Shown: in pieces, positions 16,708 to 25,376 of the stretch
How positions within the stretch are numbered: the stretch's first letter is position 1
Layout of the letters: each line of letters opens with the position of its first letter
Origin: Deltaproteobacteria bacterium
Lineage (GTDB): Bacteria; Myxococcota_A; UBA9160; UBA4427
Length of the DNA: 43,221 nt
NCBI GenBank assembly: GCA_002719955.1
Contig: PBFW01000066.1
Span: forward strand, 1-43,221
Direction: 5' to 3'
Position numbers and translations under genes: made by a program
Notes under the pieces: model-generated
What the model was told of the DNA's origin: nothing
Databases searched by the model: none
The model's input: the letters and a program-made list of their open reading frames with translations, nothing else

Positions 16708-17541
16708 TCAGGGTCTGAAGAAGGGTCGATCCCCCTTGACCGTGACGCGATGGAGGATTCGCCGCTCAGTATAGTCGGGTACCGCGTAGTGCTGAGTGCA
16801 TCGGTTATCCAGAAAAGCTACCGAGTTTCGTTCCCAGCGATGTCGAGCCTGAAAATCCGGGTTCTGTACGTGTTGGAAGAGAAACGCGAGAAGCGCTTCG
16901 CTTTCGGCTTCGGGGATCCCGAGAAGGCGGACGGTCGAGTTCGTATGCACGAAGAGCGACCTGCGACCGGTCACCGGATGAGTGCGAATCACGGGATGGA
17001 TCACCGGGGGCAGGCGTTTCTGGATATCCGAGAGATCCGCCTCCAGATGTCCCGAACGAATGCCTCGGCGCGCGGATTTGCTGACATCGTGCTCGGCCGA
17101 AAGACCCTCGAGCATCGTCCGCAGCGGAACCGAGAGCGCATCATAGGCCGCATGCATGTTGGCGAACATCGTGTCGCCCCCGACCGAAGGAATCTGGACC
17201 GCACGCAGGATCAGCCCCATCGCAGGTTCCTGCGTGTAGGTATGGTCGATATGCCAATTATCCGCCCCCTCTCCTTTGGGTGACGTCTGATCGAGGACAT
17301 GAAGCAGCGGATCCGGATGGTCTCGGGTCTTGAGCGGCGGAGGCTGGATCTCCCCGAAATTTCTGGCGAAGGCGATATGCTCCTCCTCACTGAGTGCTTG
17401 GTCGTAGAATACGACGAGGAGATGCTCGAGAAGCGCCTTCTCGATTCCGGCGACGATTTCGTCGTCGAGAGGCGCCGTCAGATCGACGCCTCGGATCACG
17501 GCTCCCATCTCGGGCGCCAGGGGTTCTACGCTGAGGGCCAT
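16708..17541 (-). CDS. TauD/TfdA-family dioxygenase (HxD type)
   Basis: A 277-residue Fe(II)/2-oxoglutarate dioxygenase. ATG 17541 is preferred because AAGGAAGG lies upstream and the TauD start pattern (MALSVEPLAPEMGAVIRGVD) begins there. Motifs: VVFYDQALSEEEHIAFARNF, NWHIDHTY with His97 and Asp99 as iron ligands, distal His in DNRCTQHYAV, and a basic 2-oxoglutarate-binding end ERRILHRVTVKGD. Length and motifs fit taurine, alkyl-sulfate and aryloxyalkanoate dioxygenases. With a sulfatase gene in the same island, a sulfate-ester or sulfonate substrate is conceivable but not shown. It is divergent from the CoA-transferase gene, sharing a 197-base promoter region. Confidence 0.9.
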   Translation of the reverse strand: MALSVEPLAPEMGAVIRGVDLTAPLDDEIVAGIEKALLEHLLVVFYDQALSEEEHIAFARNFGEIQPPPLKTRDHPDPLLHVLDQTSPKGEGADNWHIDHTYTQEPAMGLILRAVQIPSVGGDTMFANMHAAYDALSVPLRTMLEGLSAEHDVSKSARRGIRSGHLEADLSDIQKRLPPVIHPVIRTHPVTGRRSLFVHTNSTVRLLGIPEAESEALLAFLFQHVQNPDFQARHRWERNSVAFLDNRCTQHYAVPDYTERRILHRVTVKGDRPFFRP

Positions 17542-17738
17542 CGTTCGTCCTTCCTTACCTTTTCCCATTCCAACTAAGGGCGGGCGCATGAGCAGATCCC
17601 TGGTCCGTACCGCAAAGCGGTCGGTCGATCGGCCATGATCCAGTCGCGCCTATCGGCGCCGTTCTGTGCAGTATATCCAAATAAGCCAAGCGGGTCTGGA
17701 TGAAGTGCAAACCACGTCTCACGGGGTATCTTTGGAAA

Positions 17739-18953
17739 ATGCATCAGGTTCTCAAAGGCATCCGCGTCGTTGAAGTCGCGCAGTACGTATTCGTCCCCGT
17801 CGCAAGCGGAATCCTGTCCGAATGGGGGGCCGATGTCATCAAGGTCGAACACCCCCTTCGCGGTGACGCTTATCGAGGGCTCCGACGCACGGGCAACCTC
17901 ACGACCTCCGGAAGCGTGAACTACGCGATCGAACACGCCAACCGGGGCAAGCGAAGCATGGGGCTCGACCTAACGAATGCCGAGGGTCGCGCGACGCTCT
18001 CGAAACTGCTCGCGACCGCTGACGTACTGATCACGAACCTGCTCCCCGAATCGCGTGCGAGGGTCGGCCTCGAACTCGAAGATGTACGCGCGGACAACCC
18101 TAAGATCATCTACGCCCGCGGAACGGCACTCGGCGAGCGCGGTCCCGAGCGACATCGCGGGGGATACGATCACGCGACTTTCTGGGCGCGCTCCGGAAGC
18201 CAGCACGGTTCGACGCCGGAGGACGCGACGCGACCCTCGCCCATGCCGAGCGGTGCTTTCGGGGACAGCGCCGGCGGACTCGCCCTGGCGGGCGGAATCT
18301 CCGCAGCGCTGCTCGCCCGCGAGCGAACGGGAGAGGCGACGACCGTGGACCTCTCGCTCCTCGGCATGGGAATGTGGGCGATGGCCTCCGCGATCTCCGG
18401 TGCCATGATGCAAGGCGAATCCGCAAGACCGATGGCGCGCGTCCCCGCTTTCAACCCGCTCGCGGGGACCTATCGAAGTCGCGATGGACGCTGGGTCGTA
18501 CTCGGTCTGCTGCAGGGCTTCCATCAATGGCCGGAACTCTGCCGATGCCTCGGCCAGGAGTCCTGGATCGAGGATTCGCGCTTCGCGAACGCCGAGGCCT
18601 TCGAGGCGCACCTGCCCGAAGTTCAGGAAATCCTGGAAGCGCATTTCTCTGCAGAGCCCGTCGAGCATTGGCGGCGCGTCCTCTCGGGTCTCGATGCGGT
18701 CTGGGAGATCGCCCAGGATACCCTCGAAGCCTCGCGCGACCCCCAGGCCCTCGCCAACGGGTATGTCGCGGAACTCGACGCGGGAGACGGATCGGCGTTC
18801 CGCCTCGTCTCGAACCCGGTCCAATTCGGCGAAGAACCGAATCGACCAGAACGGGCCCCCGAAGCGGGCCAGCACACCGAGGAGATCCTGCAGGAGATCG
18901 GCCTCGACTGGGACGAGATCGCACGGCTCAAATCGCTCGGAGCCGTCAACTGA
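17739..18953 (+). CDS. CaiB/BaiF-family (class III) CoA-transferase
   Basis: A 404-residue class III CoA-transferase. The start at ATG 17739 is chosen because the family opening follows (LKGIRVVEVAQYVFVPVASG). Conserved features: LSEWGADVIKVEHP, ANRGKRSMGLDL, DVLITNLLPESRARVGL, and the block SGAFGDSAGGLALAGGISAA carrying the catalytic Asp. The enzyme would move CoA from one thioester to a carboxylic acid, activating a substrate acid without ATP. It heads a same-strand run CaiB - ligase - thiolase-like - DUF35, suggesting one transcript for activation and cleavage. Substrate unknown. Confidence 0.92.
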   Translation: MHQVLKGIRVVEVAQYVFVPVASGILSEWGADVIKVEHPLRGDAYRGLRRTGNLTTSGSVNYAIEHANRGKRSMGLDLTNAEGRATLSKLLATADVLITNLLPESRARVGLELEDVRADNPKIIYARGTALGERGPERHRGGYDHATFWARSGSQHGSTPEDATRPSPMPSGAFGDSAGGLALAGGISAALLARERTGEATTVDLSLLGMGMWAMASAISGAMMQGESARPMARVPAFNPLAGTYRSRDGRWVVLGLLQGFHQWPELCRCLGQESWIEDSRFANAEAFEAHLPEVQEILEAHFSAEPVEHWRRVLSGLDAVWEIAQDTLEASRDPQALANGYVAELDAGDGSAFRLVSNPVQFGEEPNRPERAPEAGQHTEEILQEIGLDWDEIARLKSLGAVN

Positions 18954-19079
18954 ATCCATCCGGCCGCGGTCAGGTCCTTGCGCCGGGGTGGACCGCAGTC
19001 CATCTTGAGCCCGAGGCCGCAGCCCCGCCCGAAAAGGGCCCGATACCACAGAAGAATCGGGACAGTACAAGGTCAGCTC

Positions 19080-20465
19080 ATGCCCCAAGGAATCCGCAGA
19101 CCCCACGAAGCTGTCGACTACGCCGCGCTGACCCAGCTCTATCCGCCACCGCCGCAATATTTTGAATCGGCCTATTACGACACGCGCGAAGCGATCGAAG
19201 CCAAGCAGCTCGCGCGCCTGCAGGACCGTGCGCTACGTGCCTATCAAGTTCCCTTCTTTCGCAAGCGTTGGGACGCTGCGGGCTTCGATCCGCGATCACT
19301 GACCTCGCTCGCCGACCTGGACCGGATCCCCTTCTACACCGTCGACGACATCCGCAAGAGTATCGATGCCAATCCGCCGCTCGGCGATTATCAGGGCGTC
19401 TCGATCGGCGATGCGCGCCGCGAACCCATGCGGGTTTTTATGTCGGGGGGGACGACGGGCAACTCCCGGCCCACGCTCTACACGGCATGGGACCGAGAGG
19501 CGGGTGCGATCCTGACGGCGCGAGGCCTCTACCAACAAGGGATTCGCCCCGGCGACACGGTCCTCAATTCCTGGGCCTACTCGACGCATAACGGTGCCTT
19601 CTCGATGGACGAGGCGCTTTATAATTGGCTCAATTGCGTCGTCATCACCACAGGAACCGGAACCGTCACGAGCAGCCGGCGGCAGATCGAGCTCGCGCTT
19701 CAGTACGGGGCCAACGCGATCCTGACGACCGGCGACTATCTCCTTCGTCTCGCCGACATGGCAAGGGAGATGGGGATCGATCCGAAAAACGATCTCAAGC
19801 TCTGTGCGCTCCCGAATATCGGCGAGCGAGAGATCCTCGAAGAAACCTTCGGCGTTCCGAATTACGCCTCCTATGGCTTCCATGAGGTCCAATGGGTCGC
19901 GACGGAATGCCCCGCGCGCCAGGGTCTGCACATCATGGAGGACGCCTTCATCGTCCAGGTCGTCGATACTGAATCCGGCGAGCTGCTTCCCGATGGTGAG
20001 CTCGGCTCGCTCGTCGTGACCGAGGTCTACAAGACCGGTAGTCCCCAATTCCGGTACAACATCATGGACCTGTCCTCCCTGCATCCCCCTGAGCGATGTG
20101 AATGCGGAAGCTGGTTGCGCCGAATGGCCCCCTTTGCCGGGCGTGGCGACAATATGGTGAAGCTGCGGGGCGTGAACGTCTGGCCGGAAGCGCTCGGCGA
20201 GATCGTCATGACCCACGCGGAGGCCACCGAAGATTATTTCGTGCGAGCTATCCGGCAGGAAAACCGCGACGAGATGATCGTTGCCATCACGACTCCGGCG
20301 CAAACGAGTGCCTATGCGACGATCCAGGGTGAGATCGAAAGCCTTCTCAAGGAGAAGATCGGTGTCAAGTTCACGGTCGAGGTTCATCCGCTCGGGGGGC
20401 TCGACGAATGGACCGAGATCAAAACCTCACCCAAGACGAAACGATTCAGTGACGAGCGCAATTAG
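19080..20465 (+). CDS. PaaK-like AMP-forming acyl/aryl-CoA ligase
   Basis: A 461-residue adenylate-forming enzyme like phenylacetate-CoA ligase. The ATP loop is MSGGTTGNSRPTLY and A5/A8-type blocks are present (NYASYGFHEVQW, GRGDNMVKLRGVNVWP). The C-terminal domain ends with a Lys in IKTSPKTKRFSD that fits the catalytic Lys. The family forms an acyl-adenylate and then the CoA thioester. ATG 19080 is preceded by AAGG; a longer start at 18978 has no family support. It lies between the CoA-transferase and the second thiolase-like gene, so the island has two routes to CoA activation. Confidence 0.9.
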   Translation: MPQGIRRPHEAVDYAALTQLYPPPPQYFESAYYDTREAIEAKQLARLQDRALRAYQVPFFRKRWDAAGFDPRSLTSLADLDRIPFYTVDDIRKSIDANPPLGDYQGVSIGDARREPMRVFMSGGTTGNSRPTLYTAWDREAGAILTARGLYQQGIRPGDTVLNSWAYSTHNGAFSMDEALYNWLNCVVITTGTGTVTSSRRQIELALQYGANAILTTGDYLLRLADMAREMGIDPKNDLKLCALPNIGEREILEETFGVPNYASYGFHEVQWVATECPARQGLHIMEDAFIVQVVDTESGELLPDGELGSLVVTEVYKTGSPQFRYNIMDLSSLHPPERCECGSWLRRMAPFAGRGDNMVKLRGVNVWPEALGEIVMTHAEATEDYFVRAIRQENRDEMIVAITTPAQTSAYATIQGEIESLLKEKIGVKFTVEVHPLGGLDEWTEIKTSPKTKRFSDERN

Positions 20466-20500
20466 GCGAACGGGGATGATCCAAAGGGAGGGCAGTCGCA

Positions 20501-21658
20501 GTGAGCATCCGTGACCAGGTCGCGATCGCCGGAATCGGCTGCACCGAATTTTCGAAGAATTCGGGCGTCAGTACACTCACCCTCGGCACCCGCGCCATTC
20601 TCGCTGCCCTCGACGACGCGGGCGTTCCCCCCTCCGAACTCGACGGCCTCGCGACCTTTCGCGTCGGCGACTCCGTGCTGCCCGCGATCCTGGCTCAAGC
20701 GCTCGGAATCAAGGATCTCAAGTATTACATCGACCAATTCGGTGGTGGCAGCGTCTCCCATTCGATTGTCGGCCAGGCCGCGCTGGCCGTACACGCGGGC
20801 ATCGCGGATTATGTCGTCTGTTATCGCGCCCTCAATGCCCGCTCCGAATTCCGCATGGGGGGCACTGGACGCCCCCTGGTCGATGCGGTCGAGACCCAAT
20901 ACCAGGCACCTTATGGCTATTTCACGCCGCCCCAGCAATATGCGATGGCCGCGCGCGCACATATGGAGCGCTACGGAACGACGCAGGCCCAGCTCGGCCA
21001 GATCGCCGTCAGCCAACGCGCGCACGCGGTCCACAACGAACGCGCACTGATGCGCGAAGCGATCACCCTCGACGATTATTTCGCCGCCCGCTGGGTGGTC
21101 GAGCCCTTCCGGCTCTTCGATTGCTGCCTCGAGACCGACGCTGCGGTCGCCGTGCTCGTCACCAGCACGGAACGCGCGCGCGATCTGCGGCACACGCCGG
21201 TCCTGATCTCCGGCGCAACGTGGGGTTCGGGGCAGACCCTCTACTCGAACGAACAGCCGGATCCAACGCTGACCGCCTCGGCGAATATGGCTCCGCGGCT
21301 CTTCGAGATGGCGGGCGTCTCGGCGAGCGAGATCGACCTGGCCCAGCTCTACGACTGCTTCACGTACAGCGTATTGGTCCAGCTCGAGGATTATGGGTTC
21401 TGCAAGAAGGGCGAGGGCGGACCCTTCGTCGAGAGCGGGGCCACCGCGCTCGGTGGTTCGCTGCCGATCAACACCCACGGCGGCTTTCTGTCCGAAGGCT
21501 ACGTCCACGGCTTGAACCACGTCTACGAAGCGGTCTCCCAGCTTCGCCACGGCGCCGGTCCGCGGCAGGTCGAAGGGGCCGAGGTCGCGCTCTCGACGGC
21601 ACAGGCGGGCTATATCTCGGGCAACACTTCCGCACTCGTCCTACGGAGGGACGCATGA
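20501..21658 (+). CDS. Thiolase-like (Ltp2/lipid-transfer type) protein, second copy
   Basis: A 385-residue thiolase-fold protein starting at GTG 20501 with GGGAGGG upstream. The fold begins DQVAIAGIGCTEFSKNSG. As in the first copy, the nucleophile region has no Cys (QFGGGSVSHSIVGQAALAV), while VEPFRLFDCCLETDAAVAVL and GGFLSEGYVHGLNHVYEAV are kept. It overlaps the next gene, a DUF35 protein, by ATGA, so the two are translationally coupled. This strongly supports an Ltp2/DUF35 complex. The two thiolase-like copies in the island differ clearly from each other, so this is not a recent tandem duplication. Confidence 0.87.
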   Translation: MSIRDQVAIAGIGCTEFSKNSGVSTLTLGTRAILAALDDAGVPPSELDGLATFRVGDSVLPAILAQALGIKDLKYYIDQFGGGSVSHSIVGQAALAVHAGIADYVVCYRALNARSEFRMGGTGRPLVDAVETQYQAPYGYFTPPQQYAMAARAHMERYGTTQAQLGQIAVSQRAHAVHNERALMREAITLDDYFAARWVVEPFRLFDCCLETDAAVAVLVTSTERARDLRHTPVLISGATWGSGQTLYSNEQPDPTLTASANMAPRLFEMAGVSASEIDLAQLYDCFTYSVLVQLEDYGFCKKGEGGPFVESGATALGGSLPINTHGGFLSEGYVHGLNHVYEAVSQLRHGAGPRQVEGAEVALSTAQAGYISGNTSALVLRRDA

Positions 21659-22116
21659 GCGAAAGCGCACCCGACGACCGCGTCTTCCTGCCCTTCGCGC
21701 CGATACCCGACCACGACTCGCAGCCCTATTGGGATGCGCTGGCCCAGGGAGAATTCAGGCTCCAGCGCTGCAATGGCTGCGAGGCACTCCGTTGGCCGGC
21801 GCGAGCACTCTGCAACCGATGCCGATCCTTCGAACACACGTGGGAAGAGATCGAGGCGACGGCACGGATCATGAGCTGGATTCGAACCCACCAGGTCTTT
21901 GCTCCCGCGCTGCGTGAGGCGGTGCCCTATCGCGTGGTCCAGGTCGTCCTCGAGGCCCAGGAAGACCTCCTGCTGATCGGAGGATGGCTCTCGAGCCGTG
22001 AACCCCGCGCCGGCGAACGCGTCGAGATGGAGATCATCGAAGGAATCGAGGGGTATCATTTCCCCTGCTGGAAACCGAACGACACCCAACAACCGAATCA
22101 CTCGGGCAGGGCATAG
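21655..22116 (+). CDS. DUF35 (zinc ribbon plus OB-fold) partner protein, second copy
   Basis: A 153-residue DUF35 protein. The zinc ribbon is RCNGCEALRWPARALCNRC (CxxC...CxxC) at residues ~39-57, followed by an OB-fold (WEEIEATARIMSWIRTHQVF, residues ~65-140). Its ATG overlaps the thiolase-like stop (ATGA) and GGAGGG lies upstream. The 3' end overlaps the convergent PQQ dehydrogenase by about 19 bases. The likely role is acyl-CoA binding within a retro-aldolase complex. Confidence 0.88.
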   Translation: MSESAPDDRVFLPFAPIPDHDSQPYWDALAQGEFRLQRCNGCEALRWPARALCNRCRSFEHTWEEIEATARIMSWIRTHQVFAPALREAVPYRVVQVVLEAQEDLLLIGGWLSSREPRAGERVEMEIIEGIEGYHFPCWKPNDTQQPNHSGRA

Positions 22117-24281
22117 GCGACATAGGCGTCGCCCGAGGGTTGACCGAGCTTCCCGCCGCCCGCAGCCACCACGACGAATTGTCGTCCATCGGCTTCATAG
22201 ACCGCCGGCGTCGCGTGGGCGGGAGCCGGTAGCAGATCCTCCCAGAGAAGCGCACCGGTCAATTTGTCGAAGGCGCGAATCCTCGAGTCCGGCGTCGCCG
22301 CGATGAAGAGCAGCCCTCCGGCGGTGACGACGGGACCTCCGTAGTTTTCGGCCCCGAGACCGCTACGGCCCGATTCGAGGATCGCCGGATAGTCGCCGAG
22401 CGGAATCTGCCAGCGATGTAACCCCGTGTTCAGATCGATCGCCGTCAGCGTTCCCCAGGGCGGTTTCGATCCCGGCAACCCCTCCGCGTCCGTGAGATTC
22501 TTGTAACCGGCGTTCGCGAAGGTGCGCGGACCTTCCCGTTGCGCCCAATTCGAAGGGGCATCTTCTTCGTCGACGCCGTAGAACATCCACGCCATCGCCA
22601 GGCTCTGCCACTGGGGCAGGAATCCAGCGACGGGGGGCATGCGTCCCCGCCCGTTGCGCATGACGCGATGAAATTCGAAGAAGCCGAGTCGCTCCTCGAT
22701 TCCGATCAGCGACGGAACGGTCAGTCCATCGCCTTTCATGTCAAGCCCATGGCAGCCTGCGCAGAGGCCGAGATAGACGTTTCCCATCAGATCGACTTCG
22801 CCCGCGGTCTCCACCACCTGAAGGATCGAGGCGATCTGATTGGCATTGACGTAGAGGGTGCCGGAATCGGCATCCCAGGCCGCTCCGCCCCACTCGGCCC
22901 CGCCGTCCACCCCGGGCACCATCACGGTGCCCTCGACGCTCGGCGGCATATAGAGCGATCCACTTCGCAACTTCGCCAGCCTCGCCCGCATCGCCGCTTC
23001 GACCTCGGGCGTGCGGTCGCTCACGAGATCTGCGGAGATCGTCTGCCGCACGAAGGGTGCCGGCAAGACTGGGACGGGCTGACTCGCGGCCGCTTCCTCC
23101 CCCGCGACCGCGCTCCCCACGACGGGCTCTTCGCGCAAGGGAAAGAGCGACTCACCCGTCTCGCGATGGAACACGAAGGTATCGCCCGTCTTCGTGGTCT
23201 GAGCGACGCCGGGAACGAGCACGCCATCGCGTACGACTTCGATCAGATTCGGTGGCGAGGGAAGATCGCGATCCCAGAGATCATGCCGCACGAGCTGTCG
23301 ATGCCAACGACGCTCGCCGGTTCGGGCATCGAGCGCGATCAGAGAGTTCGCGAAAAGATTATCGCCCACCCGCCCGGCGCCATAGAAATCGGGCGTCGCC
23401 GAACCCGTCGGCACGAAGGCAAGTCCACGTTCGGGATCGACCGTGATACCGGCCCAGGAGTTGGCGCCGCCGACGCTCTTCCACGCCTCTTCGGGCCAGG
23501 TCTCGTACCCGAACTCTCCGGGCTGCGGAATCGTTCGAAACACCCATCGCCTGTCACCGCTGCGCGCGTCGAAGGCGCGGACGAAACCCGGCGCTGCCCC
23601 CTCCATTTCGTTGACCCGACCCCCGATCAGAATCATGTCCTCGAAGATCGTCGCGGGGGTCGTCACCGTAACGCCCATCATATCGGCCGACACGTCTCGC
23701 CCGAGTCCCTGTGTCAGGTCGAGCCGCCCATCATCGCCGAAGCCCGGGATCCTCCGCCCGCTCTGCGCGTCGATCGCGAAGAGGACGCTGCGCGCACCGA
23801 AGAAGATCCGCTCATCGTCCCCGCTCTTCCAATAAGCCACGCCGCGGCTCGGACTCGCGGCCCAGGAGTCGATCCCCGGATCGAATCGCCAGATCTCCTC
23901 GCCGGTCGCAGCATCGAGGGCGAAGAGGTCGAGATTGGGGGAACTCCCATAGAGCACCCCATCGACGACGAGCGGATTGAATTGCAACTGAAGCCCGGGG
24001 ATTTCCGGTTTGCCCGAGCGATAGGTCCAGGCCACTTCGAGCCGCGAAACGTTGTCCCGATCGATCTGGTGAAGGGGCGACCATTGACGCGACGCCAGAT
24101 CCCCAAGATAGGTCCGCCATTCCCTCTCCGGTGCCGCCGCCTTCGCATGGGCTGCCGCGAGCGCGGCTGGGTCGAAGTTCGGCTCAGAACAGCCGACGAA
24201 AAAGAGCGCGACGAACGAGACGACGCTCCATGCCCCAGCGATTCGCGTTCGCGCGCCCACCCCCTCGGCACCTCGACTCAT
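22098..24281 (-). CDS. PQQ-dependent dehydrogenase with inserted cytochrome c domain, lipoprotein
   Basis: A 727-residue periplasmic quinoprotein. ATG 24281 is chosen because a lipoprotein signal follows (hydrophobic VVSFVALFFVGC, lipobox Cys); the open frame further upstream is unsupported. The N-terminal part has beta-propeller blocks (EREWRTYLGDLASRQWSPL, LFALDAATGEEIWRFDPG, LIALDARTGERRWHRQ). A cytochrome c site, LCAGCHGLDMKGDG (residues 507-511 are CAGCH), sits inside the propeller, and then the propeller resumes (DLNTGLHRWQIPLGDYP). This layout is that of membrane glucose/polyol/alcohol-type PQQ dehydrogenases that pass electrons internally to heme. No PQQ biosynthesis genes lie in the window. 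Substrate unknown; oxidation of a hydroxylated intermediate of the island is possible. Confidence 0.9.
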   Translation of the reverse strand: MSRGAEGVGARTRIAGAWSVVSFVALFFVGCSEPNFDPAALAAAHAKAAAPEREWRTYLGDLASRQWSPLHQIDRDNVSRLEVAWTYRSGKPEIPGLQLQFNPLVVDGVLYGSSPNLDLFALDAATGEEIWRFDPGIDSWAASPSRGVAYWKSGDDERIFFGARSVLFAIDAQSGRRIPGFGDDGRLDLTQGLGRDVSADMMGVTVTTPATIFEDMILIGGRVNEMEGAAPGFVRAFDARSGDRRWVFRTIPQPGEFGYETWPEEAWKSVGGANSWAGITVDPERGLAFVPTGSATPDFYGAGRVGDNLFANSLIALDARTGERRWHRQLVRHDLWDRDLPSPPNLIEVVRDGVLVPGVAQTTKTGDTFVFHRETGESLFPLREEPVVGSAVAGEEAAASQPVPVLPAPFVRQTISADLVSDRTPEVEAAMRARLAKLRSGSLYMPPSVEGTVMVPGVDGGAEWGGAAWDADSGTLYVNANQIASILQVVETAGEVDLMGNVYLGLCAGCHGLDMKGDGLTVPSLIGIEERLGFFEFHRVMRNGRGRMPPVAGFLPQWQSLAMAWMFYGVDEEDAPSNWAQREGPRTFANAGYKNLTDAEGLPGSKPPWGTLTAIDLNTGLHRWQIPLGDYPAILESGRSGLGAENYGGPVVTAGGLLFIAATPDSRIRAFDKLTGALLWEDLLPAPAHATPAVYEADGRQFVVVAAGGGKLGQPSGDAYVAYALPE

Positions 24282-24470
24282 CTCTTCGCCCCCATCGCGC
24301 TCTTCATCCACCTGATCTCGCCACGCGCCCCGCGCCTCCTCGGGCGACCCCCTGGCCTCCCGGAACGTACGGCGGATCTCGCGGCCCGGCGATCCCCCAC
24401 GCACGTGATCTGGCATATCGTTTCCGCTTGTCGTGATCGGATTCGGAACGATGCGGGCGAGGAGACGATC

Positions 24471-25376
24471 TTGAGCAGATTCAAGCAGGTGGCCATCGGC
24501 TTCGGCATATTCTTCGCCCTGTGGCTGGTCGGAAGTCTGGTCCTCGTCTGGTGGATCGGGGCCTGGGGGATTCTTTTTCCGAGTGAACGCCACGACACGA
24601 CCCCGCCCGAAATCACCGATGATTTTGGCGAAGGCCATTCGATCCGTGTCCTGGTCTTCTCGAAGACGAACTCGTTCCGTCATGTGGAGGGAATCTCCGC
24701 AGCACATGCGCTTTTCGACGAAATAGGCGAGCGCCGGAATTGGGCGATCTATCACTCCGAGAACAGCGCCCTCTTCGACGCCGATCAACTCGAACGCTTC
24801 GATGTCGTCGTCTTCGCCAGCGCGAGCGGTGACCACGCGAGCGACGCGCAGGATCTCGCCTTCCAGCGATGGCTCGAGGGCGGCGGCGGCTGGGTCGGGA
24901 TTCACGCAGCGGGGGACGGCTCGCACGCCGCCTGGACCTGGTATGCGAACACCCTGATCAGCGGCGAATATCTGGGGCATATCCTCGGCCCGCAGACCCA
25001 GGAAGCGCGGGTGGTCGTCGAAGCGAGGGAGCATCCCGTGACACGCGGACTCCCCAGCGAGTTTCGGCACGAAGAGGAATGGTATTCCTGGGATCGGGGA
25101 GCGCGGGAGGCCGGTTTCGATGTCCTGTTGACCGTCGATGAAACGACCTACGAACCCTGGCGCCGGGGGTTGGGACTCGAAGAGGATATCCGCATGACCG
25201 ACCACCCGATCGTGTGGTCGCGATGCGTAAAACGCGGTCGCGCGGTGTATTCGGCCATGGGCCATTGGGGTGCAGCCTTCGAGACCGACTACTATTCGCG
25301 ACTGCTCGAGAACGCGGTCGAATGGGCCTCGGGCGTAGGCGGCGCGGGCTGCGATCCGGCTGTCGCTGCGCAATGA
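24471..25376 (+). CDS. Membrane-anchored ThuA-like protein
   Basis: A 301-residue protein starting at TTG 24471, where AGGAG lies seven bases upstream; the much longer open frame further upstream runs antisense to the PQQ gene and is rejected. An N-terminal transmembrane segment (IGFGIFFALWLVGSLVLVW) is followed by a ThuA domain (PF06283): VLVFSKTNSFRH, FDVVVFASASGD, WLEGGGGWVGIHAAGDGS, HPIVWSRCVKRGRAVYSAMG. ThuA-like proteins have a glutamine-amidotransferase-like fold and often accompany sugar and PQQ-related genes; the enzymatic role is not settled. Its stop overlaps the sulfatase ATG (ATGA), so the two are coupled. Confidence 0.85.
   Translation: MSRFKQVAIGFGIFFALWLVGSLVLVWWIGAWGILFPSERHDTTPPEITDDFGEGHSIRVLVFSKTNSFRHVEGISAAHALFDEIGERRNWAIYHSENSALFDADQLERFDVVVFASASGDHASDAQDLAFQRWLEGGGGWVGIHAAGDGSHAAWTWYANTLISGEYLGHILGPQTQEARVVVEAREHPVTRGLPSEFRHEEEWYSWDRGAREAGFDVLLTVDETTYEPWRRGLGLEEDIRMTDHPIVWSRCVKRGRAVYSAMGHWGAAFETDYYSRLLENAVEWASGVGGAGCDPAVAAQ

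Noticed and set aside
22539..24470. Long plus-strand open frame antisense to the PQQ dehydrogenase
   Set aside because: It has no family pattern, and the true gene in this frame starts at TTG 24471 with a good ribosome site. The rest is a shadow caused by GC-rich codon use.
24282..25373. Upstream extension of the PQQ dehydrogenase frame
   Set aside because: It lies antisense to the ThuA-like gene and precedes a clear lipoprotein signal, so the start at 24281 is preferred.
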